A stretch of 63,820 bases of DNA from Planctomycetota bacterium (GCA_026386795.1 JAPLMU010000047.1:1-63820); one strand, 5' to 3'; shown: positions 7,722 through 17,005, numbered from the stretch's first letter. Numbers and translations: made by a program. The notes: generated by a model not told the origin, from the sequence alone.

Positions 7722-9806
7722 ATGCGCAGCTCGCCACACCTCGGTCGACCAAACCTGTCTCTTCTCCGCGCCTTGTTGACCACCGTGTCAGCTGGCGCGG
7801 TTTTATTTAGTGGAGTTGCGGTTGCACAAGAGGCACCGCCAATCGGCATGCGGCCAGCCGATGTGCGCCGAGATGCCTTGGTCAATGTGACCATTGCAGC
7901 AATGCCAGGCGAGCGACTCGCCGATGCCGTGGTGTTGATGAAAGACGGGTGGATTGAACGCACCGGCGCGCGTGGTTCATTTGAAATTCCTGCTGGAACC
8001 ACCATTCATGACTGTGGTGGATGCACGGTGTATGCGGGATTTATCGACGCCTGTGTTCGCGTTGACAGTTCTGCGGCAGCTCGCGCAGCGGCGAGTGAAC
8101 GTGGTGCACACTGGAACGCTCGAGTTGTGCCACAAGTACGCGCGAGTGATCTACCGGTGATGTCCGGTGATTCTCGCAAGGAATTGCGAGCACTTGGTTT
8201 CACTGCGGCCGCACTACATCCAAACTCCGGGATTTTTCGAGGAACTGCACAAGTGACGCTCCTTGGAGACGATCCGCGCGCAGCCCGCACTGTGGTCGAA
8301 GATGCAGGTACTTGCGTGTCCTTTGAAACAACGGTCGGTGCTGATGATGAAGCCTCGTGGAGCCGAGCTACCTATCCGGGCGCGCTCATGGGGGCGATTG
8401 CACTGCAGCGCCAGACATTTGCCGACGCTGCATGGCACGCGCAGTGCACAACAGTATGGCAGGCGCATCCCGCTGGAAACGAGCCACCGGTTCTTGCGAA
8501 TGCTCTTGAGTCTCTGCACGCTGCGGCAGGTGGAAAGCAACGCGTGTGGTTCGATGCAAGTGACGAACGCAATCTCTTGCGAGCTGATGCACTTGCGCGC
8601 GAGATGTCTCTTGACGCTGGTTTCATTGGTAGTGGGCTCGAGTACCGCAGGCTCGCAGAAGTGCAGGCAACTGGCCGACCGGTAGTGGTGTCTTTGAACT
8701 TCCCAAGGACCCCCGACATACAGACTCCGCACGCTATTGACGCCGTGCCCCTGAGCGAGCTTGAGAAGTGGGCCTTAGCGCCAACAAATCTCTCTGAGCT
8801 GTTGCGTGCTGGCGTTCCTACGGCGGTAAGTACGGTGCGTCTGAAAGATGTGAGTGAGTTTGCAAAGGCAGCGCGGCGCACAACAGAATGCGGAACGACT
8901 GAAGATGAGCTCTTGGCCGCGCTCACCACTCATCCAGCGCGCATACTTGGAATGTCCAGCATCGCCGGTGAAGTGCGCGCTGGTCGTATGGCAAATCTCG
9001 TGGTCTGTAAGGGTCCGCTCTATGGCGAAGATTCAAAGATTCGCGAAGTGTGGATCGCAGGATTGCGGCACGAAGTTGAGCCAGTGAGCAAATTCCCGAT
9101 GAAAGGTGTTTATGCCATGGCTGCGCCTGATGGGTCTGGTGCATTCACAGTGATGCCACAGTCGGTGACCGTTGATGCTGATGAGCGAACCGTTTCGTTT
9201 GGACTTCCAAAGGCAGTGGCAGCGGTTGATGCGAAAGAGGGGAAGGTTGAAGCAGGGGCGAATGGTGGCGATGGTGGGAATGGCGGTGGAGGTGGCGGCG
9301 GCGGTGGCGGTGGTGGCGGTGGTGGTGGTGGTCAAGGTGGTGGTCAAGGTGGTGGCGGAGGTGGTCAAGGTGGTCAAGGTGGTGGTCAAGGTGGCGGCGG
9401 TAGTGGCGAACACAAACGAGATGATTCTCCGTCGATTCGTGCCGACGGTGCGAACTTCGATGATGCGCGCGCTGGATTTACAGCGCTGTCATCACTCTCA
9501 CTGCGGCCGATGGTCGTGTTGCACGCTGGAACATTCTTGCAGGTGCGCGCACAGGGGACGCACCCGATCCGAAGGAAGAACGCAAGAACAAGCGTGCAAA
9601 GAATGGTGGTGGCAAAGACAGCAAAGATGACAAGGATGTCAAGGATGTCAAGGATGTCAAGGATGTCAAGGAAAGTAAGTCGGACAAGGGTGACAACGAT
9701 GGTCACGATCATCCAAAGGGAACCGGCGATGATGCTGACAAGTTTGACCCAAAGCCCGTGCTTGCAGCGATCCCTCGCACGTTCCCACTCGCTGATTGTG
9801 GCGTAG
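7722..9806 (+). CDS. Amidohydrolase-like protein, N-terminal part of a probable frameshifted gene
   Basis: A signal peptide (ends GVAVAQEA) precedes an amidohydrolase-like half: VVLMKDGWIERTG, then TVYAGFIDACV where a working enzyme would have D-x-H-x-H, and a late RILGMSSIAGEVRAGRMANL block. The metal-binding His-x-His is therefore missing, and this half is probably non-catalytic. After a 48-residue Gly/Gln linker the natural frame continues only to about 9465; beyond that this frame is nonsense (KMTRMSRMSRMSRMSR) to its stop at 9806. The sensible sequence continues in another frame and joins the downstream amidohydrolase. Removing one GC from the (GC)4 run at 9465-9472 would join them into one protein of about 1215 residues. 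Confidence 0.7.
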   Translation: MRSSPHLGRPNLSLLRALLTTVSAGAVLFSGVAVAQEAPPIGMRPADVRRDALVNVTIAAMPGERLADAVVLMKDGWIERTGARGSFEIPAGTTIHDCGGCTVYAGFIDACVRVDSSAAARAAASERGAHWNARVVPQVRASDLPVMSGDSRKELRALGFTAAALHPNSGIFRGTAQVTLLGDDPRAARTVVEDAGTCVSFETTVGADDEASWSRATYPGALMGAIALQRQTFADAAWHAQCTTVWQAHPAGNEPPVLANALESLHAAAGGKQRVWFDASDERNLLRADALAREMSLDAGFIGSGLEYRRLAEVQATGRPVVVSLNFPRTPDIQTPHAIDAVPLSELEKWALAPTNLSELLRAGVPTAVSTVRLKDVSEFAKAARRTTECGTTEDELLAALTTHPARILGMSSIAGEVRAGRMANLVVCKGPLYGEDSKIREVWIAGLRHEVEPVSKFPMKGVYAMAAPDGSGAFTVMPQSVTVDADERTVSFGLPKAVAAVDAKEGKVEAGANGGDGGNGGGGGGGGGGGGGGGGGQGGGQGGGGGGQGGQGGGQGGGGSGEHKRDDSPSIRADGANFDDARAGFTALSSLSLRPMVVLHAGTFLQVRAQGTHPIRRKNARTSVQRMVVAKTAKMTRMSRMSRMSRMSRKVSRTRVTTMVTIIQREPAMMLTSLTQSPCLQRSLARSHSLIVA
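9264..9407. repeat. Low-complexity poly-Gly/Gln coding tract
   Basis: GGT/GGC codons with occasional CAA give a nearly pure Gly linker with GGGQGGGQ-type ends. It separates the two amidohydrolase halves. The GGT-rich repeats are a likely site of replication slippage. Confidence 0.85.
9633..9668. repeat. Four tandem 9-bp units encoding Lys-Asp-Val
   Basis: Four exact copies of aaggatgtc occur in a row. In the frame of the downstream amidohydrolase they read KDV four times, within a charged Lys/Asp/Gly linker; in the upstream frame they read RMS. Units are multiples of three, so copy-number change would not alter frame. Confidence 0.95.
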
Positions 9807-11368
9807 AAATAGGCGTTGCTCCCAAGTCTGTCTTGGTAGAGCACGCCACTGTTTGGACCGCCTCTGAACGCGGCATATTGAACGATGCCGACCTCTTGGT
9901 CAAAGACGGAAAGATCGTGGCGATTGGCAACAATCTGCGCTCAACGCTCTTGGGTGGGCTTGGCGACACGATGGTGATCGATGGGACTGGCTTACACGTC
10001 ACGCCTGGATTGATCGATTGTCATAGTCACACCGGTATCGATGGCGGCGTCAATGAGTCGACACAGAATGTCACAGCCGAGGTGCGCATCGCTGATGTCC
10101 TAGATCCTGAAGACATCAATTGGTATCGACAACTTGCTGGTGGCCTCACGGTAGCCAATCAATTACATGGAAGTTCAAACCCAATTGGCGGGCAAAATTC
10201 TGTTGTGAAACTTCGCTGGGGCGAAAATTCTAGCGCGTTTCCTCTGCAGGGCGCGATCCCGGGAATCAAGTTTGCACTTGGTGAGAATGTCGTCCGCAGC
10301 AAAAATCGTTACCCGGGCTCGCGACTTGGCGTGGAGACTTTGATTCGTGATCGATTCCAGTCCGCACGTGAGTGGCGCGCTGCACAAGTGAAATACGCCG
10401 CCCTGTTGCCCGACGAGCGCGCACGAATGATGCCGCCGCAACCCGATTACGAACTACAAACACTTGCGGAGATACTTGAAGGTAAGCGCATCGTTCACTG
10501 CCACAGCTATCGGCAAGATGAAATTGCCATGCTGATTCATGTCGCTGATGATTTCAAGTTCCAAATCGGCACATTTCAACACGTGCTCGAGGGGTACAAG
10601 ATCGCTGATGAGATTGCGCGACATGGAGCCGGCGCCTCTGGATTCAGTGATTGGTGGGCATACAAGATGGAAGTCATGGATGCCATTCCGTGGAATGGCC
10701 AGATGTTGTGGAAGGCTGGTGTTGTCACGAGTTTCAACTCCGACAGCGACGAATTGGCGCGGCGCTTGAACACTGAAGCGGCAAAGGCGGTGCGTTATGG
10801 TGGTGTTCCACGCGAAGAGGCAATCAAGTTTGTAACTCTGAATCCAGCCAAGCAGCTCCGCATCGACTCAAAGTGTGGATCGTTGGAGCCAGGAAAGGAT
10901 GCAGACTTTGTGATCTGGAGCGCGGATCCGCTCAGTGTTTATGCGTGTTGCATGCAAACATGGGTGGACGGTGTGCGCCGCTTTGATATGTCGGCCGATC
11001 AGATGATGCGCGAACGCGACGCAAAGACACGAACGGCGATCATCGCGCTGGCGACTTCGGAATGGGGAAAGAGTGGCGGAGGAAGTGATGGTGGCGGTGG
11101 AAAGGGTCGGCGCGGAAAGCGCGGCGCGGTTCCTGGTGTGCAGGACTCTGATACTCCGCCGGTCGATGACGTGAATGTCAGCCAAGGCGCCCGATCTGGC
11201 ACGCCATTGCTCGCGAGAATGCGCTTGAATCAACGCGATCGGCTTATGGAAATGGTGCGGTCAGGAATCGACCCTGCGGCCATTCGCCCTGGTGAGTGCG
11301 GTTGTAACCAAATGGACTCGTGGGATGCAATATTTGAAATCACTGGCGGCGAAGGAGGTGTCCGATGA
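9758..11368 (+). CDS. Amidohydrolase, metal-binding half of the probable frameshifted gene
   Basis: The open frame actually extends back to about 9464; the first possible start is GTG 9758. The domain is a complete imidazolonepropionase/dihydroorotase-type amidohydrolase: LVKDGKIVAIGNN (beta-sandwich), VTPGLIDCHSHTGIDGG with the HxH metal site, a later RIVHCHSYRQDE, FQIGTFQHVLEGYK, TSFNSDSDE with the catalytic Asp, and PGKDADFVIWSADP. It is therefore likely to be catalytic, unlike the preceding half. Upstream in this frame lies a Lys/Asp-rich linker with four KDV repeats. It overlaps the next gene by four bases (ATGA at 11365). The substrate is unknown; secretion is implied by the signal peptide of the upstream half. 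Confidence 0.8.
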   Translation: MLAAIPRTFPLADCGVEIGVAPKSVLVEHATVWTASERGILNDADLLVKDGKIVAIGNNLRSTLLGGLGDTMVIDGTGLHVTPGLIDCHSHTGIDGGVNESTQNVTAEVRIADVLDPEDINWYRQLAGGLTVANQLHGSSNPIGGQNSVVKLRWGENSSAFPLQGAIPGIKFALGENVVRSKNRYPGSRLGVETLIRDRFQSAREWRAAQVKYAALLPDERARMMPPQPDYELQTLAEILEGKRIVHCHSYRQDEIAMLIHVADDFKFQIGTFQHVLEGYKIADEIARHGAGASGFSDWWAYKMEVMDAIPWNGQMLWKAGVVTSFNSDSDELARRLNTEAAKAVRYGGVPREEAIKFVTLNPAKQLRIDSKCGSLEPGKDADFVIWSADPLSVYACCMQTWVDGVRRFDMSADQMMRERDAKTRTAIIALATSEWGKSGGGSDGGGGKGRRGKRGAVPGVQDSDTPPVDDVNVSQGARSGTPLLARMRLNQRDRLMEMVRSGIDPAAIRPGECGCNQMDSWDAIFEITGGEGGVR

Positions 11369-12765
11369 TGAACAACCGTAAATCGTGGTTTGTTGCTTCT
11401 GTCGTAGTAACGATCACCGTGAATGCCACCGCGCGTCAATCCAGCGAGATACCTGCGCCGAAACAACAGACGCAGATGGTGCTTCGGCATGTTGATGTGC
11501 GCCCGTGCACACCAGGGGCTAAACCAATTCCCAATGGATGGGTTGTATTTGACAAGGGTTGTATTGTTGCCCTTGGAGCCGAACCAATTGGTCTGGGTGT
11601 TGCATCGGCCAATGCGATGGAGATTGATGCACCTGGTCACGTGTTGACGCCGGGTCTTTGGGCAAGCGCAACTACGCTTGGACTCATTGAAACTGCGCAG
11701 GTTGAGGCCACTGATGACACGAGCGAATTTGGTGATTTCCATCCAGAAATTAAGGCTTCAACCGCGACGAACCCCGACAGTGATCTACCACCCGTAGCGC
11801 GCAATGCCGGAATCTTGATGGCGCACGTCTTTCCTGTAAGTGGCGTCGTTGGTGGTCACGCCAGCGCTATGCGCCTTGATGGGTGGACAATAATGGATCG
11901 CACTGTAAACGCGGAAGCTGGAATGATTGTGCACTGGCCAATGATGGAGCCTGTGCAATCGCGTTGGCAATCAAAGTCGTTTGATGAGCAACGCAAAGAC
12001 CGCGATAAGGCAATCGCCGCAATCGATCGATTCTTTGATGCTGCCGAGGCGTATTTACGCGCCCGTGCTGCTGACCCAGGTGGTGCGAAAGATGCGCGCT
12101 ATGAGTCACTCCGTGGTGTCATTGAAAAGCGCGAACCAGTGCTTCTTGATGCTAATTGGCCTGGACAAATTGAGGCTTCCGTACTGTGGGCAATTCGCCG
12201 CGGCTATCGGCCTGTAGTGGTTGGTGGACTTGGTGCGCCAGAGATGATTCCACTTCTCAAGGCCAATGGCGTTCCAGTGATTGTGCGTGGTATTAATCGC
12301 ATGCCGTTACGCGAAAGTGACGGTGTCTCTGCGGTGTTTGAGGTTCCAGCGAAGCTCGCAAATGCTGGTTTGAATTTCTCAATCGCTTCAGGCGATGAAC
12401 CCGCCCACGAACGCAGTCTTCCGTCACAGTGCGGGCGCGCTGTTGGTCATGGTCTTGATGTGAATCAGGCGCTCGAATGTGTGACCCGAGTCCCTGCTGA
12501 GTTGGCCGGAGTGGGCGCCCACTATGGAACTGTTGCGCCTGGAATGAGTGCAACCCTGGTGCTTTGGTCTGGCGATCCGTTCGAAATCACCACTGTTGTC
12601 CGCCGAGCGTGGGTTGATGGTCGTGAGGTCGACTTGAATGATCGCCAAACTCGCATGCACAACAAGTACCTAGAAAAGGAGCTACAACGGGCGCCGGCTG
12701 ATCCCGTCATTGATGCGCCAGTTCCGGTATTTCCTGCGTCTGTGACGAAGGATCCGCATCCTTGA
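11365..12765 (+). CDS. Secreted amidohydrolase-like protein lacking the metal site
   Basis: This protein of 466 residues starts within the stop region of the preceding amidohydrolase, so they are translationally coupled. An N-terminal signal peptide (SWFVASVVVTITVNATA) is followed by amidohydrolase landmarks: GWVVFDKGCIVALGAEP, HVLTPGLWASATTLGLIE, and a closing PGMSATLVLWSGDPFE. In the second landmark the expected Asp-Ala-His-x-His is replaced by WASAT, so the first metal ligands are absent. It probably acts as a non-catalytic partner of the intact amidohydrolase, or as a binding subunit. A run of two or three such modules encoded together is a pattern I associate with planctomycetes and related phyla; the substrate is unknown. 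Confidence 0.78.
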   Translation: MMNNRKSWFVASVVVTITVNATARQSSEIPAPKQQTQMVLRHVDVRPCTPGAKPIPNGWVVFDKGCIVALGAEPIGLGVASANAMEIDAPGHVLTPGLWASATTLGLIETAQVEATDDTSEFGDFHPEIKASTATNPDSDLPPVARNAGILMAHVFPVSGVVGGHASAMRLDGWTIMDRTVNAEAGMIVHWPMMEPVQSRWQSKSFDEQRKDRDKAIAAIDRFFDAAEAYLRARAADPGGAKDARYESLRGVIEKREPVLLDANWPGQIEASVLWAIRRGYRPVVVGGLGAPEMIPLLKANGVPVIVRGINRMPLRESDGVSAVFEVPAKLANAGLNFSIASGDEPAHERSLPSQCGRAVGHGLDVNQALECVTRVPAELAGVGAHYGTVAPGMSATLVLWSGDPFEITTVVRRAWVDGREVDLNDRQTRMHNKYLEKELQRAPADPVIDAPVPVFPASVTKDPHP

Positions 12766-12784
12766 AGCGCGTACAGTGCAACGC

Positions 12785-14482
12785 ATGAAGTCTAAAGGAG
12801 CGGAGCGCGGTTCAGGGTTTGCGGCACTTGGCATCTCAACGATGTTGGTGGAGTCATTGGCACGCATGGGCGTGACTGATCCGACACCTGTGCAACGGGC
12901 AGCGATCCCCACGGCAAGTACTGGCAAGGATGTTGCGGTTGTTGCGGCCACTGGTACCGGCAAGACACTTGGGTACCTCTTACCAGTAGCAATGAAACTC
13001 TTGGCTGATCCGCCACTGCGCGTTCGTGGTCGGCCCGTTGATCCGCGACGACGACTTCGCGCCCTTGTTCTTTGTCCAACACGCGAGCTGGCACAACAGG
13101 TTGCGCGCGAGGCTGCACTGTTGTTCCGTGGTTCAGTGTTGCGAACCGCTGCCGTTTACGGAAAGAGCCCACTTGCGCCACAGCGTGAGGCTGTCTCGAT
13201 TGGCGTCGATCTTCTTGTTGGGACGCCAGGTCGAGTGAAGGAACTCTGCGAGCTTGATGTTATATCGCTCGCGTTTGTGCAGCAATGTGTGCTCGATGAG
13301 GCAGACCGCATGCTTGACATGGGATTCCTTCCACAGGCGAAGGAAATCCTTTCGCGTGCACCGGAATCACGACAGTTGCTCTTCTATACAGCAACGATGC
13401 CGCGACCTGTTGAGAAGGTCGTTGAAGAAATGCTGCGCGACCCAGAGCGTGTTGATCTTGTTGGTCGCGATCGTGCGAAGGTGGCCGGTACGCCCGAGCC
13501 TCGTTCTGACCTTGGTCAGCATATTTATGACATTGATGATGAGTCAAAGACCGCTTTGACAGTTGCGCTTATCAAAGATGGAAATCGCAAGGGTGTTATG
13601 GTGTTTTGTCGCACGCGCCGGCGCGCTGGTTGGGTTGCATCGGCATTGCGACGACACGCGATCAAGACTGTGCTCATCCACGGCGACCGAAGTCAGCGAC
13701 AGCGCACCGAGGCTCTCGCGGCATTCACCACTGGGCATGCAGACGTGGTTGTTGCCACTGATGTTGCTTCACGCGGATTGCATGTGCCCGCCGCACGGTG
13801 CGTGATTAATTACGACGTTCCGCTCCTTCCTGAGGAGTATGTTCACCGTGTTGGACGCGCTGGTCACGGAGGCGGTAGTGCTGAGGCATTCACGCTTCGT
13901 TGCCCGGCTGATGTTGAGCGCTGGCTACATGTGGAGCGCACACAGCGCGTCAAGTTGATGCCCAAGAAGCCGCCTGCTTATGCCGCATACATGCGGATGC
14001 GCGACGGTGCTGTGCCTGACCGCGAAGTTGAAATGAGTACTGGTGGACCGCGTAGTGCCGGAAGCCGCACGGCGGGACCACGCATTGCTGGACCAAGAGC
14101 GCCGATTGCGCGTCCGACTGGCGCTCGTCCGACTGGCGATCGTCCAACTGGTGCTCGGCCATCCACTATGCGGGCGGCTACTACACGGGCAACTGGTGCG
14201 CGAAGTGGCGGCGTACGGATTGCTGGGCGAACCGACCGACCAACGCGACGGGTTGACCGACCATTGACTATTGGCGGTAGCACGGACCCGAACGCACCGG
14301 TGCCAGCTGGACGATCGCTCGCTGCGATGATCCGGAATGCTCCTGCTGCGTTGAAGCGTAAAGAGAAGCGTGTTCAAAAGGGTGACAAGCCGAAGAATCA
14401 GGCGCATAAACGCGGTAAACAGCGTAAATCGCCAATCGCCAAGGGCCAGAAACCGGGTGGCGGCGTGAAGAAGGTGACATGA
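12785..14482 (+). CDS. DEAD-box ATP-dependent RNA helicase
   Basis: This is a complete RhlE/DeaD-type helicase that unwinds RNA in the cytoplasm. Motifs in order are the Q motif (GVTDPTPVQRAAIP), ATGTGKT (I), PTRELA (Ia), TPGRV (Ib), DEAD (II, VLDEADRMLD), TAT in place of SAT (III), VFCRTRRRA (IV), ATDVASRGLHV (V) and HRVGRAGHGG (VI). The C-terminal 140 residues are a basic, probably disordered RNA-binding tail with TGARPTGDRPTGARP repeats and a Lys-rich end. ATG 12785 is preferred over GTG 12776, three codons earlier. It ends in an ATGA overlap with the next gene, a small membrane protein. Which RNA it acts on is not visible. Confidence 0.93.
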   Translation: MKSKGAERGSGFAALGISTMLVESLARMGVTDPTPVQRAAIPTASTGKDVAVVAATGTGKTLGYLLPVAMKLLADPPLRVRGRPVDPRRRLRALVLCPTRELAQQVAREAALLFRGSVLRTAAVYGKSPLAPQREAVSIGVDLLVGTPGRVKELCELDVISLAFVQQCVLDEADRMLDMGFLPQAKEILSRAPESRQLLFYTATMPRPVEKVVEEMLRDPERVDLVGRDRAKVAGTPEPRSDLGQHIYDIDDESKTALTVALIKDGNRKGVMVFCRTRRRAGWVASALRRHAIKTVLIHGDRSQRQRTEALAAFTTGHADVVVATDVASRGLHVPAARCVINYDVPLLPEEYVHRVGRAGHGGGSAEAFTLRCPADVERWLHVERTQRVKLMPKKPPAYAAYMRMRDGAVPDREVEMSTGGPRSAGSRTAGPRIAGPRAPIARPTGARPTGDRPTGARPSTMRAATTRATGARSGGVRIAGRTDRPTRRVDRPLTIGGSTDPNAPVPAGRSLAAMIRNAPAALKRKEKRVQKGDKPKNQAHKRGKQRKSPIAKGQKPGGGVKKVT

Positions 14483-15048
14483 CGATTCGTCTGCACGCGG
14501 GTTACGCGGCGATCGGCCTGATGCTTGGCGCGGTAAGCGCTGCCGCCACTGTGCCCTACGCGCAAATGACGATGTCGGCCATTCATGAATCCACCGACGT
14601 ACTCTTGCTGCGTGGGACTGCTGCATGGAGTGGTTCCGAGCGTCGATCTGCATGTATTCAGTGGATCAATGTTGAAACAGTTGGTCCACTGGTGAACCCA
14701 TCGGAAAGGACTGGGGTGGTTCCAGAGTGGGCTGAACCAGCACCGCCGCTTGACGCTGGTCATGTGCGCGCCGCGGCCGTTGGAATTGGCTGGCCATTTC
14801 CAGTGGTCGCAGCTTCGTGGCGCGCCGAACGAGGTGATGAGGGGTTTCCTCCACCTGCAGAACGTGACACCAGTGGCGAAAGCCCAAAAGAAGCAGTGCG
14901 ACGAACGATCAGTGGTGATTCACACGCAGTGCGCAGAATTTTGTTCCCACAAGCCGCGCTTGGTGCCGTGATTTGGGCATTGCCGTGGTGGGGCGTGCTT
15001 GAGTTCGTCGCATGGATGCGCACTCGGCGTACACACGCGGCCTCATGA
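14479..15048 (+). CDS. Small membrane protein of unknown function
   Basis: This predicted protein of 189 residues has an N-terminal hydrophobic segment (AAIGLMLGAVSAAATVPYA) and a C-terminal one (AALGAVIWALPWWGVLEFVAW), with a soluble Trp/Pro-rich loop between them. It ends in Arg/Thr-rich residues. I recognise no family. Its ATG lies inside the stop codon of the RNA helicase gene (ATGA), so it is probably cotranslated with the helicase, but the relation is unclear. The downstream gene converges on it 18 bp away. Codon use looks like its neighbours. Confidence 0.6.
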   Translation: MTIRLHAGYAAIGLMLGAVSAAATVPYAQMTMSAIHESTDVLLLRGTAAWSGSERRSACIQWINVETVGPLVNPSERTGVVPEWAEPAPPLDAGHVRAAAVGIGWPFPVVAASWRAERGDEGFPPPAERDTSGESPKEAVRRTISGDSHAVRRILFPQAALGAVIWALPWWGVLEFVAWMRTRRTHAAS

Positions 15049-15066
15049 TGGAGCAAACGCAGTGTG

Positions 15067-15318
15067 TTAGTCCACGGGCATCATTGGCACGATCACGCGA
15101 ATGACGATCGCCAGGCCAACAAAGAGGGCCAGCATGCCAACCACAATCTGTGCTGACATCCGCGCAACCGATGGCCAATAGCCAGCTAGATCCGTCTGCC
15201 GAATGGCGCGCCACGTCATACTCACAAAGAAGGAGAGCGGAAATACTAACGCCCACCAATAAGTGGACACTCCAGGGGCGGGTTGCAGAAATGGGATCCA
15301 CGCGAGCATGATTGGCAT
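15067..15318 (-). CDS. Small two-helix membrane protein, unknown
   Basis: The preferred ATG at 15318 is one base after the stop codon of the larger membrane protein upstream, giving 83 residues. A start 23 codons earlier is possible. There are two predicted membrane helices (YWWALVFPLSFFVSMTW and ARMSAQIVVGMLALFVGLAI) and no recognised motif. Tight spacing suggests it is coexpressed with, and may be a subunit or partner of, the polytopic protein encoded just before it. Confidence 0.55.
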   Translation of the reverse strand: MPIMLAWIPFLQPAPGVSTYWWALVFPLSFFVSMTWRAIRQTDLAGYWPSVARMSAQIVVGMLALFVGLAIVIRVIVPMMPVD

Positions 15319-15319
15319 C

Positions 15320-16249
15320 CTACGGTTGTCGATCGGTGCTGTTCGACCCGCTGGGGGTGCTTTGGTTTGATTGTTTGAACATCGCACCGGATATCAATAC
15401 CGCAGCGATGACTGCACCTGCAGCAAATACTGCGGGAGCTCCGACAACTGCGAACAACCTGACACGCGGACGGCTCGAAACGGCCCGGAGCGCACTGACG
15501 CTCATGAGTGCTGGTGATATGGCCAACATCACCCACGTCCACCATGGAAATCCGCTTTCGTCGTATCCGGCGCCAACAAACACACAGGCTGTGAGTGAAC
15601 AGGCGAATGTTGTGGCGCCCGCGCGGCCAAGGTGAACCGATGGAAAGAACATGGCTGCAACCGCAAATGTCGCACTCCCTGCGCTCAGTGCAGCAACAAC
15701 CACGCTTAGCTTCGCGAATCCACTCAACATGCACATCACACTGGCGCATGCCGCGACGGCCATCAGTGCAGCACATGTTGCTGCCCTTGTTTGTGTAGCC
15801 GACTGCGCAATACCACATGCGGAAAGTGTTGCGACAAGCGCAACAACAAAATGTTGTGGAACTCCGCCGATTCCTGGCGGGGCAAGAACCACCGTAGAGC
15901 ACACGGCTACCACTATCACCGCACTTGGTTGCCACGACTGCTTCGTGAAATTGGTTGTGATCATCGCGCCGCATGCGCCAATCAGCAGCGATACCGGTAG
16001 CCAGCCATAAGCGGTTGTACATGGCCACTCAAACCCGGGTTGTAAATGGAAATGTGCGGCAATGGGCGGAATGACAACAAGAATTGGCATCCAGAGGTTG
16101 AGTGAGAAACACAAAGCGACGTGACGGCGCCCGTGCTTGGCCGGTGTCCACGAATGCATCTTGTTTGAGATCCAATGCAACAGCAACATCACCACCAACA
16201 CTGCTAGTGTGGGTGCTAACACTGCACGAATGATGATGTCGAGTTCCAT
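15320..16249 (-). CDS. Polytopic membrane protein, unknown
   Basis: This protein of 309 residues appears to have about eight or nine hydrophobic helices, beginning at residue 6 (IIRAVLAPTLAVLVVMLLLHW) and ending near 275-290 before a Ser/Asn-rich tail. One helix contains PPGIGGVPQHFVVALVATL. I cannot place it in a transporter or enzyme family, and there are few conserved charged residues inside the helices. It sits between yceI and the small membrane protein gene on the same strand, 13 bp from yceI, so the three may be one transcript. Confidence 0.6.
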   Translation of the reverse strand: MELDIIIRAVLAPTLAVLVVMLLLHWISNKMHSWTPAKHGRRHVALCFSLNLWMPILVVIPPIAAHFHLQPGFEWPCTTAYGWLPVSLLIGACGAMITTNFTKQSWQPSAVIVVAVCSTVVLAPPGIGGVPQHFVVALVATLSACGIAQSATQTRAATCAALMAVAACASVMCMLSGFAKLSVVVAALSAGSATFAVAAMFFPSVHLGRAGATTFACSLTACVFVGAGYDESGFPWWTWVMLAISPALMSVSALRAVSSRPRVRLFAVVGAPAVFAAGAVIAAVLISGAMFKQSNQSTPSGSNSTDRQP

Positions 16250-16262
16250 GGCGGCCGTCGAA

Positions 16263-16958
16263 CTACTTTTTCGCTACCCCGCCCTCGAGACCGACAACGA
16301 TCTTTACGCTGTCACCAATGGCGCCCTTGTCGGTGCCGTACTTGATACCGAAGTCACTGCGTTTAATCACTAATTGAGCCTCAAATCCCGCTTTGAGACC
16401 GCGACCCATGTCCGCCATGCCGCAATACTCGACGCGCGCAACAACAGACTTAGTAACGCCGTGCAGGGTAAGGTCGCCGGTCACGTCATAGACCATGTCG
16501 TCCGCCTTCTTTGCACTTGTGCTCTTGAAGGTCATCGACGGAAAGTCTTTTGCAGCGAAGAAATCTGGACTGCGAAGGTGCTTGTTGAGGTCATCATTGG
16601 CGGTATCGACCGAGTCCACCTTGATGGTGATGTCGAATTTCATGCCCTCTGCTTTGCCTGGTTCAAAGGTGAAGTTGCCTTCAATGTCGTTGAATCGGCC
16701 CCAGAACTGACCCGCGCCAAAGTGCTGGACGCGGAATAAAGCCATGGAGTGGACATCGTCCACTGTGAATACCTGGGGGCCAGAGATCGCCGTGACAGCA
16801 GGCGTGGCAACCTTCGCAGGCACTGTCGGCGCTTGTTGAGGACTCGCGACGCCCAACATCAGTAGGCAACCAAGAGTGCAAAGAATGGATGTGGTGATGA
16901 GGTGCTTCGTACCGTGAAGAGTGATCTGATTCATATTGCTGATCGTTGCGTTTGACAT
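16263..16958 (-). CDS. YceI-family periplasmic protein
   Basis: YceI proteins are secreted lipocalin-like barrels that bind isoprenoid or other hydrophobic molecules. Diagnostic stretches here are VFTVDDVHSMALFRVQHFG at the start of the domain, GRFNDIEGNFTFEP, the helix HLRSPDFFAAKDFPSMTFKS, DLTLHGVTK and a terminal FGIKYGTDKGAIGDSVKIVV. A hydrophobic leader (HLITTSILCTLGCLLMLGVAS) provides export. ATG 16958 is preferred; the frame also has a TTG three codons earlier and an ATG eight codons later. It lies between ParB and the membrane protein pair. The ligand is not predictable. Confidence 0.92.
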   Translation of the reverse strand: MSNATISNMNQITLHGTKHLITTSILCTLGCLLMLGVASPQQAPTVPAKVATPAVTAISGPQVFTVDDVHSMALFRVQHFGAGQFWGRFNDIEGNFTFEPGKAEGMKFDITIKVDSVDTANDDLNKHLRSPDFFAAKDFPSMTFKSTSAKKADDMVYDVTGDLTLHGVTKSVVARVEYCGMADMGRGLKAGFEAQLVIKRSDFGIKYGTDKGAIGDSVKIVVGLEGGVAKK

Positions 16959-17005
16959 GGTCGGCAAAGACGTGGTAACGCAGTGTTAATGGTTATTGGA
17001 CGGAT

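Noticed and set aside
9172-9630. Open frame over the Gly-rich tract reading as Val/Ala repeats
   Set aside because: It is a shifted reading of GGT-rich codons and has no start signal or sensible ends.
9633-9668. Repeat run considered as a CRISPR-like array
   Set aside because: Nine-base units without spacers, inside coding sequence; no CRISPR features anywhere in the window.
13925-14653. 242-residue minus-strand frame opposite the helicase tail
   Set aside because: Composition follows the Arg/Pro/Thr repeats of the helicase tail in antisense and has no family match.
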